Shown one piece after another: positions 47,974-57,424 of a stretch of DNA of 64,000 bases (position 1 is the stretch's first letter; every line of letters begins with the position of its first letter). The stretch comes from Blasia pusilla (taxonomy: Eukaryota; Marchantiophyta; Marchantiopsida; Blasiales). Made by a program: the position numbers and the translations under genes. The DNA lies in the NCBI GenBank assembly GCA_050084515.1, contig CM114274.1, positions 18,414,001 to 18,478,000 of the forward strand. The letters run 5' to 3'. The notes below the pieces were generated by a model. It did no database searches. It was not told where the DNA came from and saw nothing but the letters and a program-made list of their open reading frames with translations.

Positions 47974-48226
47974 GGGGACCGTGTTCCCCGTTTAGCGGCT
48001 CATGGGAGTGCTCATCGGAGCAAGGGCTGCTTTGATTGTTCTTTGCATTTGCCGATTTTTCTTGTGGAAGAGTGGCGCGCGGAAGCGCTGCCCAATTTTT
48101 GATAGGGATTAAGTATGGGGGCAGGTTTCCCCATGCGTGTGCTCTCGGGAGCACCATGTAGCTTGCTGATTTGTATTTTTCCAGATTTTACATTTTCGTT
48201 GGGAGAAAGCAGCGCGGAAGCGCTGC
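47974..48226 (+). repeat. Duplicated three-hairpin module with GGAA tetraloops
   Basis: Two diverged units each contain three stem-loops in the same order. Unit 1: GGGGA/TCCCC at 47974-47989; TGCTC/GAGCA at 48009-48022; GCGC-GGAA-GCGC at 48077-48088. Unit 2: GGGG/CCCC at 48117-48132; GTGCTC/GAGCAC at 48139-48154; GCAGCGC-GGAA-GCGCTGC at 48209-48226 with a perfect 7-bp stem. Loops of the first two hairpins differ between units while the stems are kept. The third keeps the GGAA loop, a GNRA-type tetraloop. Confidence 0.6.
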
Positions 48227-48825
48227 CAAATTTTCTGTAGGAGAAAGAGACATTGGGATTTACGACAGTCCCCGTCAGTTTTTACTGAAATATTTTATTC
48301 TAAATATTTTTTGATACTAGCGTAGATCGTGAAGCTGTGCACACTGTGCAACAAACAGTGCGCAATTTGGAGTTGGGAGAAAAAAGTTATGGTCAATCTT
48401 GTAAAATTTCCATTGCTAGGCGATTTTTAGGGTTAAATTGTGCAAACCCTAAATCAGCCGCCACACCGGCGGTGGCCGTCGCCATCATAGTCACCGTCAA
48501 CGGTCAAACGTCACCGTGAATGGTCAATCATCACTTTCAACGGTCCACCGTCCATTGTCTACCCTTTGGGTGCCATTGCCGCCATTACGGAGTGGAGGGT
48601 CTTTCACGACGTTTGTTGATTCCCTCACTTGCGTCGCCATCACGTACTTTGTTTTGACCGCCACCGTCAACGTAGTTTCTTCATCAACCGGTGATGGTAG
48701 ATGACCTCCGGTTATTGTGTTTGAGTTTTGATTTCATGCTGCTATGTTGTGATTGGTAGCCGCTTGACAACTATCGAGTATCGTGTCGTGACGCCCGTAG
48801 CCGCAACGCGCCGCCGATTGCCGCG

Positions 48826-49266
48826 CCGTGCTGCTCGTGGCCGCACCACACCGTCTCGATCATGGAGCCGCACCGTCATTGTGGAGCACAGTGTGGGTTT
48901 ATTGTTGATTGAGGAGGGTATGCCGCCGAGTGCCGCATCCCACCATCGAGGGCCGTGCCGTTCGTAGCCGTTCCGTGCGGCTCGTGGCTGCACCACACCG
49001 TCTCGATCGCGGAGCCGCACCGTCATTATGGAGCAGAGTGTGGGTTTATTGTTGATTGAGGAGGGTATGCCACCGAGTGCCGCATCCCACCATCGAGGGC
49101 CTTGTCGTTCGTAGCCATTCCGTGCCGCTCGTGGCTGCACCACACCGTCTCGATCGCGGAGCCGCACCGTCATTATGGAGCAGAGTGTGGGTTTATTGTT
49201 GATTGAGGAGGGTATGCCGCCGAGTGCCGCATCCCACCATCGAGGGCCGTGTCGTTCGTAGCCGTT
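48826..49266 (+). repeat. 3 x 147-bp tandem repeat
   Basis: Three head-to-tail units of exactly 147 bp. The anchor GAGCCGCACCGTCATT starts at 48865, 49012 and 49159. Units are nearly identical apart from scattered substitutions, mainly C/T and G/A. Each carries ACCGTCTCGAT, GTGTGGGTTTATTGTTGATT and CCGAGTGCCGCATCCCACC. The high identity indicates recent amplification or homogenisation. Confidence 0.95.
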
Positions 49267-49744
49267 CTGTGCCGCCTGCAACGCCGCACCGTTCCGCTGG
49301 GACCGCACTGTCTATCGAGGAGTTTTGAGCAGCGTCAATACGGGAGGAGTATGACTTGCTGATTGGAGGAGTTGTCTCCACGATCGAGTTGGGTCGAGAT
49401 TTGCAGTTGCTGAGGAGCGACATCGACATGTGTTCAGGTTACCCATGCTGGTCCTTTACCCTGCACGTGTGAGGGATTCTGGGATTTATTTGGGGATATT
49501 GGGTGTGTGGATGCTGAGAGCATTATTTATGTATGAGGTTTAGGGGACATAGACCTGTGTGGGATGTCCGGAGTTGAGGGTAGGTTGTCGATGAGATGAT
49601 AGCCTGGTCGATTTGCCGCACCACGCCGCGTGTTGCCGCACGTTACACGTCTTGGGAAGAGAGAGTGTAGATCGAGTGCCGCATGTTTGGGATGAGTGAT
49701 TGAGGGATTCCTCACGAGGTTCAGAGTGATCGGGTGAGAGGGGC

Positions 49745-51060
49745 ATGAGGGTCATCACGGAGTTTGTTCGGGACTTTGAGAGGCGAGGTGGTGAACCCGA
49801 GAGTAGCTCTAGAGGTTTTACGCAGAGTGGCGCGAGGTTCCGAGGGTCTCCACGTGAGGGACCACCTCGACCTCCTTCTATGTCATCGTCAGACGAGGAG
49901 GAGGGTGTAGAGGAGTTTGTGAGCACATCGCCACACATTGTGAGTGGTCCTATCAGTTGGGCGTACGAGATGGACGACCGTGGTAGAGGACCGCGTAGGT
50001 TTTCAGGTGTAGTAGGCACGATTGAGTTGCTCGATTTTATAGCAGAGTTTAGGAGTTGGTGCGACTCCCAACGGGCCAGGAAATCTAGAGAGTTCAACCT
50101 GTTTACAACATGGAACGGTATGTTCCAGCATTTAGAGGGGGCGCCCATGGACGATTACCATGAGTTCTCTCAGAGATATGCATGTGAGATCGAGGCGTGG
50201 AGGCTCTACTATGACCCACATTATGTGTCATGGACGGAGCCGTTCCCAGATGAGGAGGAGGAGTCGGGAAGGCCCTTGCCTCTTCCACTAGTGACATTTT
50301 AGGAGGGTCACTCGACGGGAGAGCGATTGCACCGTCTAGTCGGGTTCGCCCCAGTTCAACCCCGTGGTTGAGTTCTTTCTTTGAGTTGAGGGCGAGCTAC
50401 CGGGGGGTACGGACGGAGAAGTTGCGGAGCATCCACGACTTCTAGAGACGCCCGGGTGAGAGTTTGCGTGAGGCTTACACTCGCTTGCGCCGGTTGATCA
50501 ACGTCACTCAGGGGGTGACGGAGGCCCAGGCTATCCAGTCATGGTACGCGATGTTGGACCGGACCCTGCGGACACGGGTGCGGGAGGGGGTACTTCTTAT
50601 GAACACCTCCCCTACGTTGAGAGATGTTTTTAGGACCGCCGAGAACATTGAGCGCAACATGGCGGAGGAGAGCGTAACCACCATGGGTTCTGGGCGAGAG
50701 CAGTCACGATTGTCTGCACCACCGCGGCAAAGAACGTGGACTCGAGATAGGTCGATCGCGGGCACCACGAGCTCAGGGAGGATACCGGGAGGCCGTGCCA
50801 CAGAGACCTGCGCTTTCATATGCGGCTCAGCAGCAGCCGCCTACTATTACTTGTTGGTCATGAGGTGGAGCCCATCATCAGCGCGATTGCACTCGTCAGG
50901 GTCATGGACGTGTGCCTCAACATGGAGGAGGAGATGATGCTACACCAGGAGGTTATCAGTGTGACTATTGTTAGAGGTATGGTCATACACGCGCCAGGTG
51001 TTTCAGTTTACATCCTGAGTTACATCCGGACCGAGGGCCAGAGAGGGCACCAAAGCGAAT
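49745..51060 (+). pseudogene. Element C gag (capsid and zinc knuckle)
   Basis: ATG at 49745 opens a 185-codon frame: an Arg/Gly/Ser-rich start, an acidic patch (SSSDEEEGVEEF), then VVGTIELLDFIAEFRSWCD shared with element A. After a stop near 50300 and a frame change, the capsid continues near 50.45 kb (LREAYTRLRRLINVTQGVTEAQAIQSWYAML; IERNMAEESV). The CCHC knuckle at 50960-51001 reads CDYC, stop, RYGHTRARC. The stop is TAG at 50972, where element A has CAG. The gag is therefore inactive. Confidence 0.75.
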
Positions 51061-51559
51061 AGCCGGTCCGGGTGGGCCTAGAGATCGTGCACTGGGTGGT
51101 CCTGTTGGGGGACGAGGAGCTTGAGTTTCCCGAAACGGTGGTGGAGCTGCCCATGGAGGAGGTAGAGTACCACCACCTAGACGCGTCGAGGGAGACGCCG
51201 GACGTGAGGCTGGGATGGTCGCCGATCTGCCAGCCTACAGGAGCAGATTGCCGCTATGGCATTGAGGCTACCGATGCCGATCCGTGGCATCGACATCATA
51301 TGGAGCGGCTAGAGATCTGGAGGATCTGGATGGATGTCTTGCGGGTTGTCGGATGCAGGCCGCCGTAGTTGTGACGCGTGGAGCAGCCGCAGAGTTGGAT
51401 CCACAGCGAGGGGAAGCCAGAAGACAGACTAGGCTTCCTCAGTCTTTCACGTTGTCCGAAGCGATGAGGACCCCATCGATGGGTCCTCATCAAAGTTCTT
51501 GGAGAGTTGGTGATGTTGTTGGTGTGCAGGCACAAAGGGCGATGGGAGAAGTGAGTGCG

Positions 51560-51920
51560 ACGACTCCTATTGTTGATGCTCAGGAGGGGCATGTGTCGAG
51601 CACGTTGTTAGGGGCGGCCACCGTTGTGTACCGCACTCCTTTATTTTCCGCTTCCGATGTTATGACGTTGGGGGGTACGCCCGCCGAGGATTTTCGGCTG
51701 GCCGCTTCATTATGTGAGCGCGGAGTTGGAGTTCTTGCATCACGTTCAGAGGTGATTGCAGAGGAGGTGATGGACCTGCCCTTGGAGCGGATGCTCGGGC
51801 CGCCCACGCGTCGATTCATGGCGGTCATGCGGTCGCTAGGATGGCGGAGATGCCCGCTAGACCCGCGATAGAGCGTGCCATGGCTTCTCCTGGTGTTGTG
51901 TTCTTTGGATAAACGAGGAG
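51560..51920 (+). pseudogene. Element C conserved block of unknown function before the protease
   Basis: The reading frame contains TPLFSASDVMTLGGTPAEDFRLAASL and, after a frame change near 51.83 kb, ARMAEMPARPAIERAMASPG. Both match blocks at the same place in element A. No family is recognised. Its position suggests a domain fused to the N-terminal side of the protease. Confidence 0.5.
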
Positions 51921-51973
51921 AGGTCTTCCAATTGGTGAGTCCGGAGGTAGAGCTTTTAGTCCGCAGCCTGCGT

Positions 51974-52305
51974 CTTGTTGATTCAGAGCGCAACCCTTGA
52001 TGTTGGGGAAAGCGTCATTCAGAGGATTGGGCTTGACGAGAGCCGATGTGGAGTGTTGTCCATTCCGGATACAGACATCCTTGGGTGGAGCGAGTACCAC
52101 ACAATATATCACCCGACATGAGGTCGTGGTAAGGATTCGCCCGGGACATCCTACAGATGAGTCAGTGGTGCGCGCCAAAGCGATACTGACTGATGCAGAG
52201 TCCTACGACGTCTTGGTTGGTGGAGCAGTGTTATACCCGATGGGGTTTTCCCTGGATTATTGGGAGAGAGGCGTCCCTCTGCAGACCAGGATGGCAGTCA
52301 GGTGA
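51974..52305 (+). pseudogene. Element C aspartic protease, degenerate
   Basis: The active site begins with Asp-Ser at 51980-51985. A one-base deletion next to it destroys the Gly and shifts the frame, whereas D keeps DSGAQP. The rest is clear: LGLTRADVECCPF, IQTSLGGAS, YITRHEVVVRIRPGHPTDES and SYDVLVGGAVLYPMGFSLDYW, a retropepsin-like beta-strand pattern. It lies between the conserved block and the methyltransferase. Confidence 0.65.
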
Positions 52306-52691
52306 TGGGCGCCTTAGCTCATTACCCGTTCGATTCACATGTGCAGTGATCGAGCGACGGGTAGGAGAGATGGCGACCTTAGCAGCATTTAGCAGTGCCA
52401 TCACTTGGCCTAGTGATTTGATTGAGGGACATGTTCATGCAGAGGATACTCCCATTCCTGACATTTCTATGGAGAGGAGTGTTATGGTAGCTGCATCATT
52501 CCATGGAGGAGAGGTGCCGCTGTGGGGCTCGACTGAGGAGCTTCAACGATTGGCAGATGAGCACGTGCAGACTGCGTGGAGCAAGGCGTTTGCACCAGTG
52601 CGTGACGGGTTTGAGGAACCCGAGGTAGCAGGGAGTGCTATGATGACACCCTTGGATACCACACCCAATTGTGTGGTGTACCTCGGAGGAG

Positions 52692-53676
52692 GATATTCGA
52701 GTGTTAGATCTCTTTGGAGGGATTAGCACGGGTTATTCGTTGTTTTGCAGCAGGAGTGCGAGTCAAAGAAGCACTGTATGTGGAGAGTGATGATGTTGCG
52801 AGGCGCGTCTCACTACGACATGTGGCGCAATTACGCCTACGTTTTCCCGACTTATTTTATGCGTCCGCAGTACAGGGGTATCAGAGTTCCCTACCGAGGG
52901 ATATTTTGTTGTTGGGGGCACAAGACTTAGAGCGGGTAGGGACCATTGATTTGGTCATTTCCGGTTGGTCATATTAGGGCCAATCGAGTGCTGGACGAGG
53001 CAGCGGGTTGGCTAACACTCGGTCCAGGTTGTTTTGGGAGATGTTGAGGGTCTTACGGCAGTTGCAGGAGCACCAGTCTCATTCTCCAACCTACATTCTG
53101 GAGAATGTGCCAATCTTAGGAGACTCCATGTCACGGGTGGTGACGAGTGCTCATCAGGTGCGTGCCTGGATCGGCCCAACAGTGTTCTTGGATGCGGCAA
53201 GTGTAGGTTCTAGAGCCCATCGCCCGCGTCTATGGTGGACCAACTTGGTGCCCCATGCGGTGTTATGAAGGGCGTATGCGAGAGTGGAGCGCCCCTCCCA
53301 TTTGTTAGTGGATTCCATTCTGGATCCAGGTCGTCAATCACAGGCAGTGAGGCACGATGATCGACCACCGTTGACTGCGGTCAATAGGGTAGGCAGGCCG
53401 CGGGCAGTCTTGCCCACGTTTGTGAGTTTTCCCGCTTCCTATGCATACAAGGAGGCCGGTCCTGGCTTGGTTTGGGATGATTAGGTTCAGCGGTTGGTGG
53501 AGCCCAACGCCAACGAGAGAGAGCGAGCGATGGGATTTCCCACAGGAGTGACGGCAATACCATCAGTGTCAGAGGCATCACGACGCCATGTCTTGGGTCA
53601 GGCGATGGACCTGAACTGCTTGACATGGATCCTCAGCTTGGGAGTGGCTGAGCAGCGTCGTATGAGATCGCGATAG
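52692..53676 (+). pseudogene. Element C C5 cytosine methyltransferase (DNMT3-like), degenerate
   Basis: Motif I (VLDLFGGISTG) starts at 52701. After a frame change come VRVKEALYVESDDVARRVSL (motif II) and RVGTIDLVISGW. The motif IV relic at 52963-52986 reads GWSY, stop, GQS; the codons TCA-TAT-TAG each differ by one transition from those of a canonical Pro-Cys-Gln. Further on are FWEMLRVLRQL, YILENVPILGDS (motif VI, near 53.10 kb), SRAHRPRLWWTNL (motif VIII, like AHRARYFWGN of DNMT3), then NERERAMGFPTGVTAIP and RRHVLGQAMDLNCLTW (motifs IX-X). The frame ends at TAG 53674, after which readable sequence continues towards RT, so the domain was probably part of one polyprotein. It would have transferred methyl groups to cytosine C5 in DNA. 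Confidence 0.8.
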
Positions 53677-53980
53677 ATTACATCGGTTGCGTTGGTGAGC
53701 CCCATGCCTACCGAGACGGTGGAGGCAGTGGCTGCGGGCGAGACCCGAGGAGATCTACGCACCAGGGGAGATCGGGAGAGACACCCTTGGACTTCTTGGG
53801 ATGTTTTGCACGTACGCAAGGAGATGATAGCCACAAAGATCGGCGTGGTTTGCACATCGCTGGTGGAGGACATCGAGTTTGCAGTTGGCTGCAGGAGAGC
53901 GGCCGAGTGTTGTTGTTCGAGACAGGGTTGCACCATAGCAACCACCGATACCCGCGCCGGAGAGTCCTACCGTAGTCACA

Positions 53981-54985
53981 ATGGAGACTTGGGAGCCAGA
54001 AATGGGCCCTAAGTTGACAGGAGGAGAGCGGCGCCGAATACATCAGTTCCTCAGGAGTTACAGGAGCGGCTTTGCGTTTAGCATGGGGGATTTGGGTACG
54101 CTGAAGGGACCGGGGATCCGCTTTGAGTTGTCGAGTGATATGCCGATCTTTCGACGACCCTACAGGTACAATGATATGGAGAGGGCTTTGATTCAGAGTA
54201 GGAGCCAGGACTTGGTCGGAGCAGGACTAGTGGAGATGTCGCATGGGGAGTATGCATCTACCACTGTCATGCCCGCCAAGAAGGATGTGCATGGCAATTG
54301 GATGGATAGGCGGATGTGTGGGGATTACCGACCTATCAATCGGCAGAAGAAGTCCGATAGGTATGCCATGCCCACCCTTGAGGAGATCTTTGATGCGATT
54401 GGTGACGCAAAGGTCTTCAGTTCATTGGATTTGCGAGCCGGATACCATCAACTACGTATCAGATTGGAGGACAGGCAGAAGACGGAATTTTTGGGCATCG
54501 ATCCTCACGGGAAGGATTGTTTGTACCAGTGGCGGTTCTTACCATTTGGGTTAAAGAACGCCTCGGCTGAGTTTGAGAGGGACATGGATAGGATCTTGGC
54601 TGGTCTGGATTTTGCTAGGTGTTATATTGATGACATAGTAGTCTTTAGCGCCACGGTTGAGGAGCATGAGCAACATTTAGAGGAGGTGTTTCGACAATTG
54701 CAATTACATGGGCTGAAGCTACAACCAGGCAAGTGCAAGTTCTTCTACGACCAGATTGAGTACTTGGGTCATACGATATATCCTAGGGGCCTTGGTATTC
54801 AACAGACGAAGATAGAGGCTATCTCACGCATTCCATGCCCTACAGATGTGAGCCGTGTTCGCTCATTCATGGGATTGGCGAACTTCTATCGACGATACGT
54901 CAAGGGATTTAGTTCGATTGCGAAGCCGCTGACCTTGCTGACCAAGGTGGATCACGAGTGGCACTGGGAGGATGAGCAGGAGTGA
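53981..54985 (+). CDS. Element C reverse transcriptase, intact ORF
   Basis: A 334-codon uninterrupted frame with a complete Ty3/gypsy RT. It contains a FELSSDMPIFRRPYRYN lead-in, MCGDYRPINRQ, motif A FSSLDLRAGYHQL (Asp), motif B FLPFGLKNASAEF, and motif C YIDDIVVFS at about 54622-54648 with both catalytic Asp. The connection domain (GLANFYRRYVKGFS) follows. The apparent ATG is probably only an internal Met of the former polyprotein, because the frame before it is that of the methyltransferase tail, shifted by one base. The frame ends at TGA 54983, soon followed by TAG 54989; both fit Arg and Gln codons with one transition, and RNase H continues in the same frame. Confidence 0.85.
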   Translation: METWEPEMGPKLTGGERRRIHQFLRSYRSGFAFSMGDLGTLKGPGIRFELSSDMPIFRRPYRYNDMERALIQSRSQDLVGAGLVEMSHGEYASTTVMPAKKDVHGNWMDRRMCGDYRPINRQKKSDRYAMPTLEEIFDAIGDAKVFSSLDLRAGYHQLRIRLEDRQKTEFLGIDPHGKDCLYQWRFLPFGLKNASAEFERDMDRILAGLDFARCYIDDIVVFSATVEEHEQHLEEVFRQLQLHGLKLQPGKCKFFYDQIEYLGHTIYPRGLGIQQTKIEAISRIPCPTDVSRVRSFMGLANFYRRYVKGFSSIAKPLTLLTKVDHEWHWEDEQE

Positions 54986-55480
54986 GCATTTTAGTTGCTC
55001 AAGGACAGGTTGACGTCCGCACCCATCTTGAGGAGACCGATCAGGGGGCGTCCTTTCCAGTTGCACATAGATTGGAGCATGTTGGGGCTTGGAGCGGTGC
55101 TCACCCAACATGATGATGAGGGTAGAGAGTTCGTGGTGGCTTACGCTAGCCGCTCAAACAACGTTGTAGAGGCAAAGTACAGCTTGTATGAGGGTGAGTG
55201 CTTGGCTGCGGTGTGGGCTGTCACGCATTTCAGGTGTTACTTATTCGGCAACCCCTTTACCATCAACCACTGAAGTGGTTGATGGAGTCCGACAAGCTTA
55301 CAGGGAAGCTTGCAAGATGGGCTCTGTTGTTGCAAGAGTATGATTTTTAGGTGGTACATAGACCTGGGACGCTCAACCAGGATGCAGATGGGTTGAGTCG
55401 TAACCCATGCCCAAGTCAGCGAGATGCGACTGGAGCTCGATGGCATGGAGAGAGTGATGAGGAGTTGGTGTCAGGATGGC
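54986..55480 (+). pseudogene. Element C RNase H
   Basis: The frame of the RT continues with LLKDRLTSAPILRRP, HIDWSMLGLGAVLTQHDDEGREFVVAYAS (catalytic Asp region) and YEGECLAAVWAVTHFR (Glu). Near 55270 a deletion shifts the frame. The next part reads WLMESDKLTGKLARWALLLQEYDF, a TAG stop at 55348, then VVHRPGTLNQDADGLSR, which holds the final Asp. The enzyme degrades the RNA strand during reverse transcription. Confidence 0.8.
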
Positions 55481-55689
55481 ACGCGTCAGCCTATTTAGGC
55501 ATGTTGGCTATGGAGAGCCAGAGTGTGGAGACTTCGATGGCGAGGTCTAGTGGAGAGTCCTTGGATCTCGAGGCCAGTGAGGGCACGACAAGTGGCCGAG
55601 ATATTCATGATGATGGAGTAGTCTTGGAGTACCTTCGTACTGGCAGCGTTGCGAGCACCATGGATGCTAGAGAGCGGGATCGGATCCTA

Positions 55690-56770
55690 TAGTGGGCCAG
55701 ACGGTTCCGTTGGGAGGGGACACATGTTTTGAGGGTTTGGGAGGATGGCAGAGTACGCGTAGTGCCGCATCCTTTGCAGAGATCACGACTAGTGCAGCAT
55801 GCCCACCAGGAGTTGGGTCACTTTGGGGTGAAGCGGACGTAGAGCTTGCTCCAGATTCAGTATTGGTGGCGAGGCATGCAGACTGACGTTCAACAGTTTG
55901 TTGCCAGATGCATGGTGTGTGATCGGGTCCGAGCATCGTTCAATGCTCCAACTCCATAGTTTCATCCATTACCGATCATGGGCTTAGGGTATAGATGGAG
56001 TTTGGATTTTGCAGGACCTTTGCCCTTGACGGAGCGTCACAGTCGTTATGTGTTGGTGATGGTCGAGCACTTCTCGAAGTGGATCGAGTTGGTTGCATTG
56101 CCTGACAAAGCGAGTGAGGGAGTAGCTTATGCCTTCCTTGACAGAGTGCTGAGTCATTATGGCGCACCGGCTGAGGTGTTGACAGACCAGGGTATCGAGT
56201 TTCGCGGTGAGTTCCAGGCCTTGTGTGATCAGGCCCTGATCAACCACCGCACGACTTCGCGAGATCATCCCGAGGTGGATGGATTAGCGGAGAGAGTTGT
56301 GCAGACGGTGAAGAGGGGTTTATGCGAGTATGGCCTGCAGAGAGGTCACCTAGGAGATTGGGACCTCCTGTTGCCATGGTTGGTGATGGGATACAGATTC
56401 AGCAGGCAGGCATCCTTAGCATCTTTTTCACCGTACTTGCTACTTTATGGCCGAGAGACAGATTTACCTGCGGGCTATTCGTCGAGATCTTTGGTGAGGT
56501 CTTTGGACCGTGATGACCGGATGTATGGGCGCGAGCATGTTCTCGAGGGCTGAGTTATTTCGAGAGTGATGCCCATGGCGTTTGAGAACTTGGCGATTGC
56601 ACAGATCGGGATACATTGAGGTATGCGACTATTCGGGGTGGTGGTTATCGACCAACTATCCGGAGGTTTCATCAGGGAGATTATGTCTACTTGCAGCAGA
56701 CGGCACCGACGACGTTGGATGTGACTGCATGGCGCACTATCCTGAGAGTGCGTGATATTTTGCCATCGGG
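55690..56770 (+). pseudogene. Element C integrase, cut by element D insertion
   Basis: The HHCC finger spans about 55.79-55.92 kb (HAHQELGHFGVKR...CMVCDRV), with a TAG at 55840. After a stop near 55957 the core runs open from 55978 to 56553: Asp in WSLDFAGPLPL, Asp in VLTDQGIEFRG and Glu in DHPEVDGLAERVVQ, the DDE triad. Then come GGGYRPTIRRFHQGDYVYLQQ and TTLDVTAWRTILRVRDILPSG, a C-terminal domain that matches element D. Reading stops at 56770, where the TG of the LTR of D begins. Stops in the finger and after 56553 inactivate it. Confidence 0.85.
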
Positions 56771-56940
56771 TGTTCTCTGAAATCCGTGAAAGACCTAATG
56801 TCATAAAACACGTTTACAATCACATACAATCGAGCCAAACCCACTCCACGATGGGAGAATCTAGGTCGAAGCTTGCGGGAAACACCATAGCCAAGAGCTC
56901 TACTCACTACCAAGGCTAACTCCCAACGCAACAGGCTCAA

Positions 56941-56965
56941 CTCAAAGAACTGACTGTTCTTTGAG
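56941..56965 (-). promoter_or_regulatory. Perfect 10-bp stem-loop just downstream of the LTR TATA box
   Basis: The arms CTCAAAGAAC (56941-56950) and GTTCTTTGAG (56956-56965) pair perfectly around a five-base loop. The hairpin sits about 11-40 bases downstream of the TATA box on the minus strand. It would lie at or near the 5' end of the element RNA (R region). Confidence 0.55.
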
Positions 56966-56975
56966 GGCAAGCCAC

Positions 56976-56982
56976 CTTATAT
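56976..56982 (-). promoter_or_regulatory. TATA box in the LTR of element D
   Basis: On the minus strand the sequence reads GGATATAAGG, a good plant TATA box, in mid-LTR as expected for U3. A perfect hairpin lies 11 bases further in the transcribed direction. Confidence 0.55.
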
Positions 56983-57254
56983 CCTCCAACCTAAGAGTGG
57001 GCCCTACTAGGAAAGTCACCCCCAAGTGAGTAACCCCCAACCCTATGTATGGAACCACATCTCTACCAAGCCACTACGGTCCTACATAAGGAATGGCCTC
57101 TACCAAAGACATCATACTCTACGACATAATCCGTATGGTCATGACAAATGCCGTGTGCGAATCCACATCGTCATACAACATACATCGCCGACATACCATA
57201 CGCACATACATACATAACATAGACGAGAGTATCCACAAACGCAAGTGTATCACA

Positions 57255-57266
57255 ACTCGCCCCCTA
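57255..57266 (-). promoter_or_regulatory. Polypurine tract of element D
   Basis: The minus strand reads TAGGGGGCGAGT immediately before the TGTGATAC start of the LTR. A purine run directly against the 3' LTR is where plus-strand DNA synthesis is primed. Confidence 0.65.
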
Positions 57267-57424
57267 ATCGGCGGTTAGGTCCTCTAACTCGGGTAGCCCT
57301 ATACATCTACTACATGCTATACACCTTCTTGGATGCCCGAATCGAAGGCCGGGTGCTAGGTTGCCCCATCGTTAGTCGCACATCCGTAATCCATATCATG
57401 CAAAGATCAAGTCATCTACCTCTC

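Larger units (their letters stand above)
47441..49744 (+). other. Element C leader / 5' region
   Basis: No plausible protein is encoded on the plus strand. The region holds purine-rich sequence (47.65-47.95 kb), a duplicated hairpin module (47.97-48.23 kb), a GC-rich stretch with many GCCGCC words (48.46-48.66 kb), a 3 x 147-bp tandem repeat, and about 480 bases before the gag ATG. Part of it is presumably LTR. The left border at about 47.44 kb is where the minus-strand gypsy frame ends. Confidence 0.5.
47441..56770 (+). mobile_element. Element C: methyltransferase-carrying Ty3/gypsy retrotransposon, interrupted by element D
   Basis: A 2.3-kb leader with repeats and hairpins precedes gag, the conserved block, protease, methyltransferase, RT, RNase H, integrase finger and integrase core. 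The coding part then continues to LRVRDILPSG at 56770 and is cut by the LTR of element D. The counterpart in D reads LRVREVLASGVLMLEG and runs on into a PHD finger, so the end of C should lie beyond the right edge of the window. The 5' LTR could not be delimited because the 3' LTR is not in view. This is the best preserved copy across RT and integrase. Confidence 0.8.
56771..57254 (-). repeat. 3' LTR of element D (484 bp)
   Basis: The LTR begins and ends with TG...CA (plus strand: TGTTCTCTGAAA at the left end, GTGTATCACA at the right end). It is flanked on the inner side by a polypurine tract and on the outer side by element C coding sequence. The five bases before it, TCGGG (56766-56770), are the predicted target-site duplication. 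The other LTR is outside the window. Confidence 0.75.

Noticed and set aside
48742-49308. 188-codon minus-strand frame with three 49-residue repeats (NGYERHGPRWWDAALGG-like)
   Set aside because: It is the reverse reading of a 147-bp tandem repeat whose length is divisible by three; the strand is opposite to the element, and no motif or second copy supports a protein.
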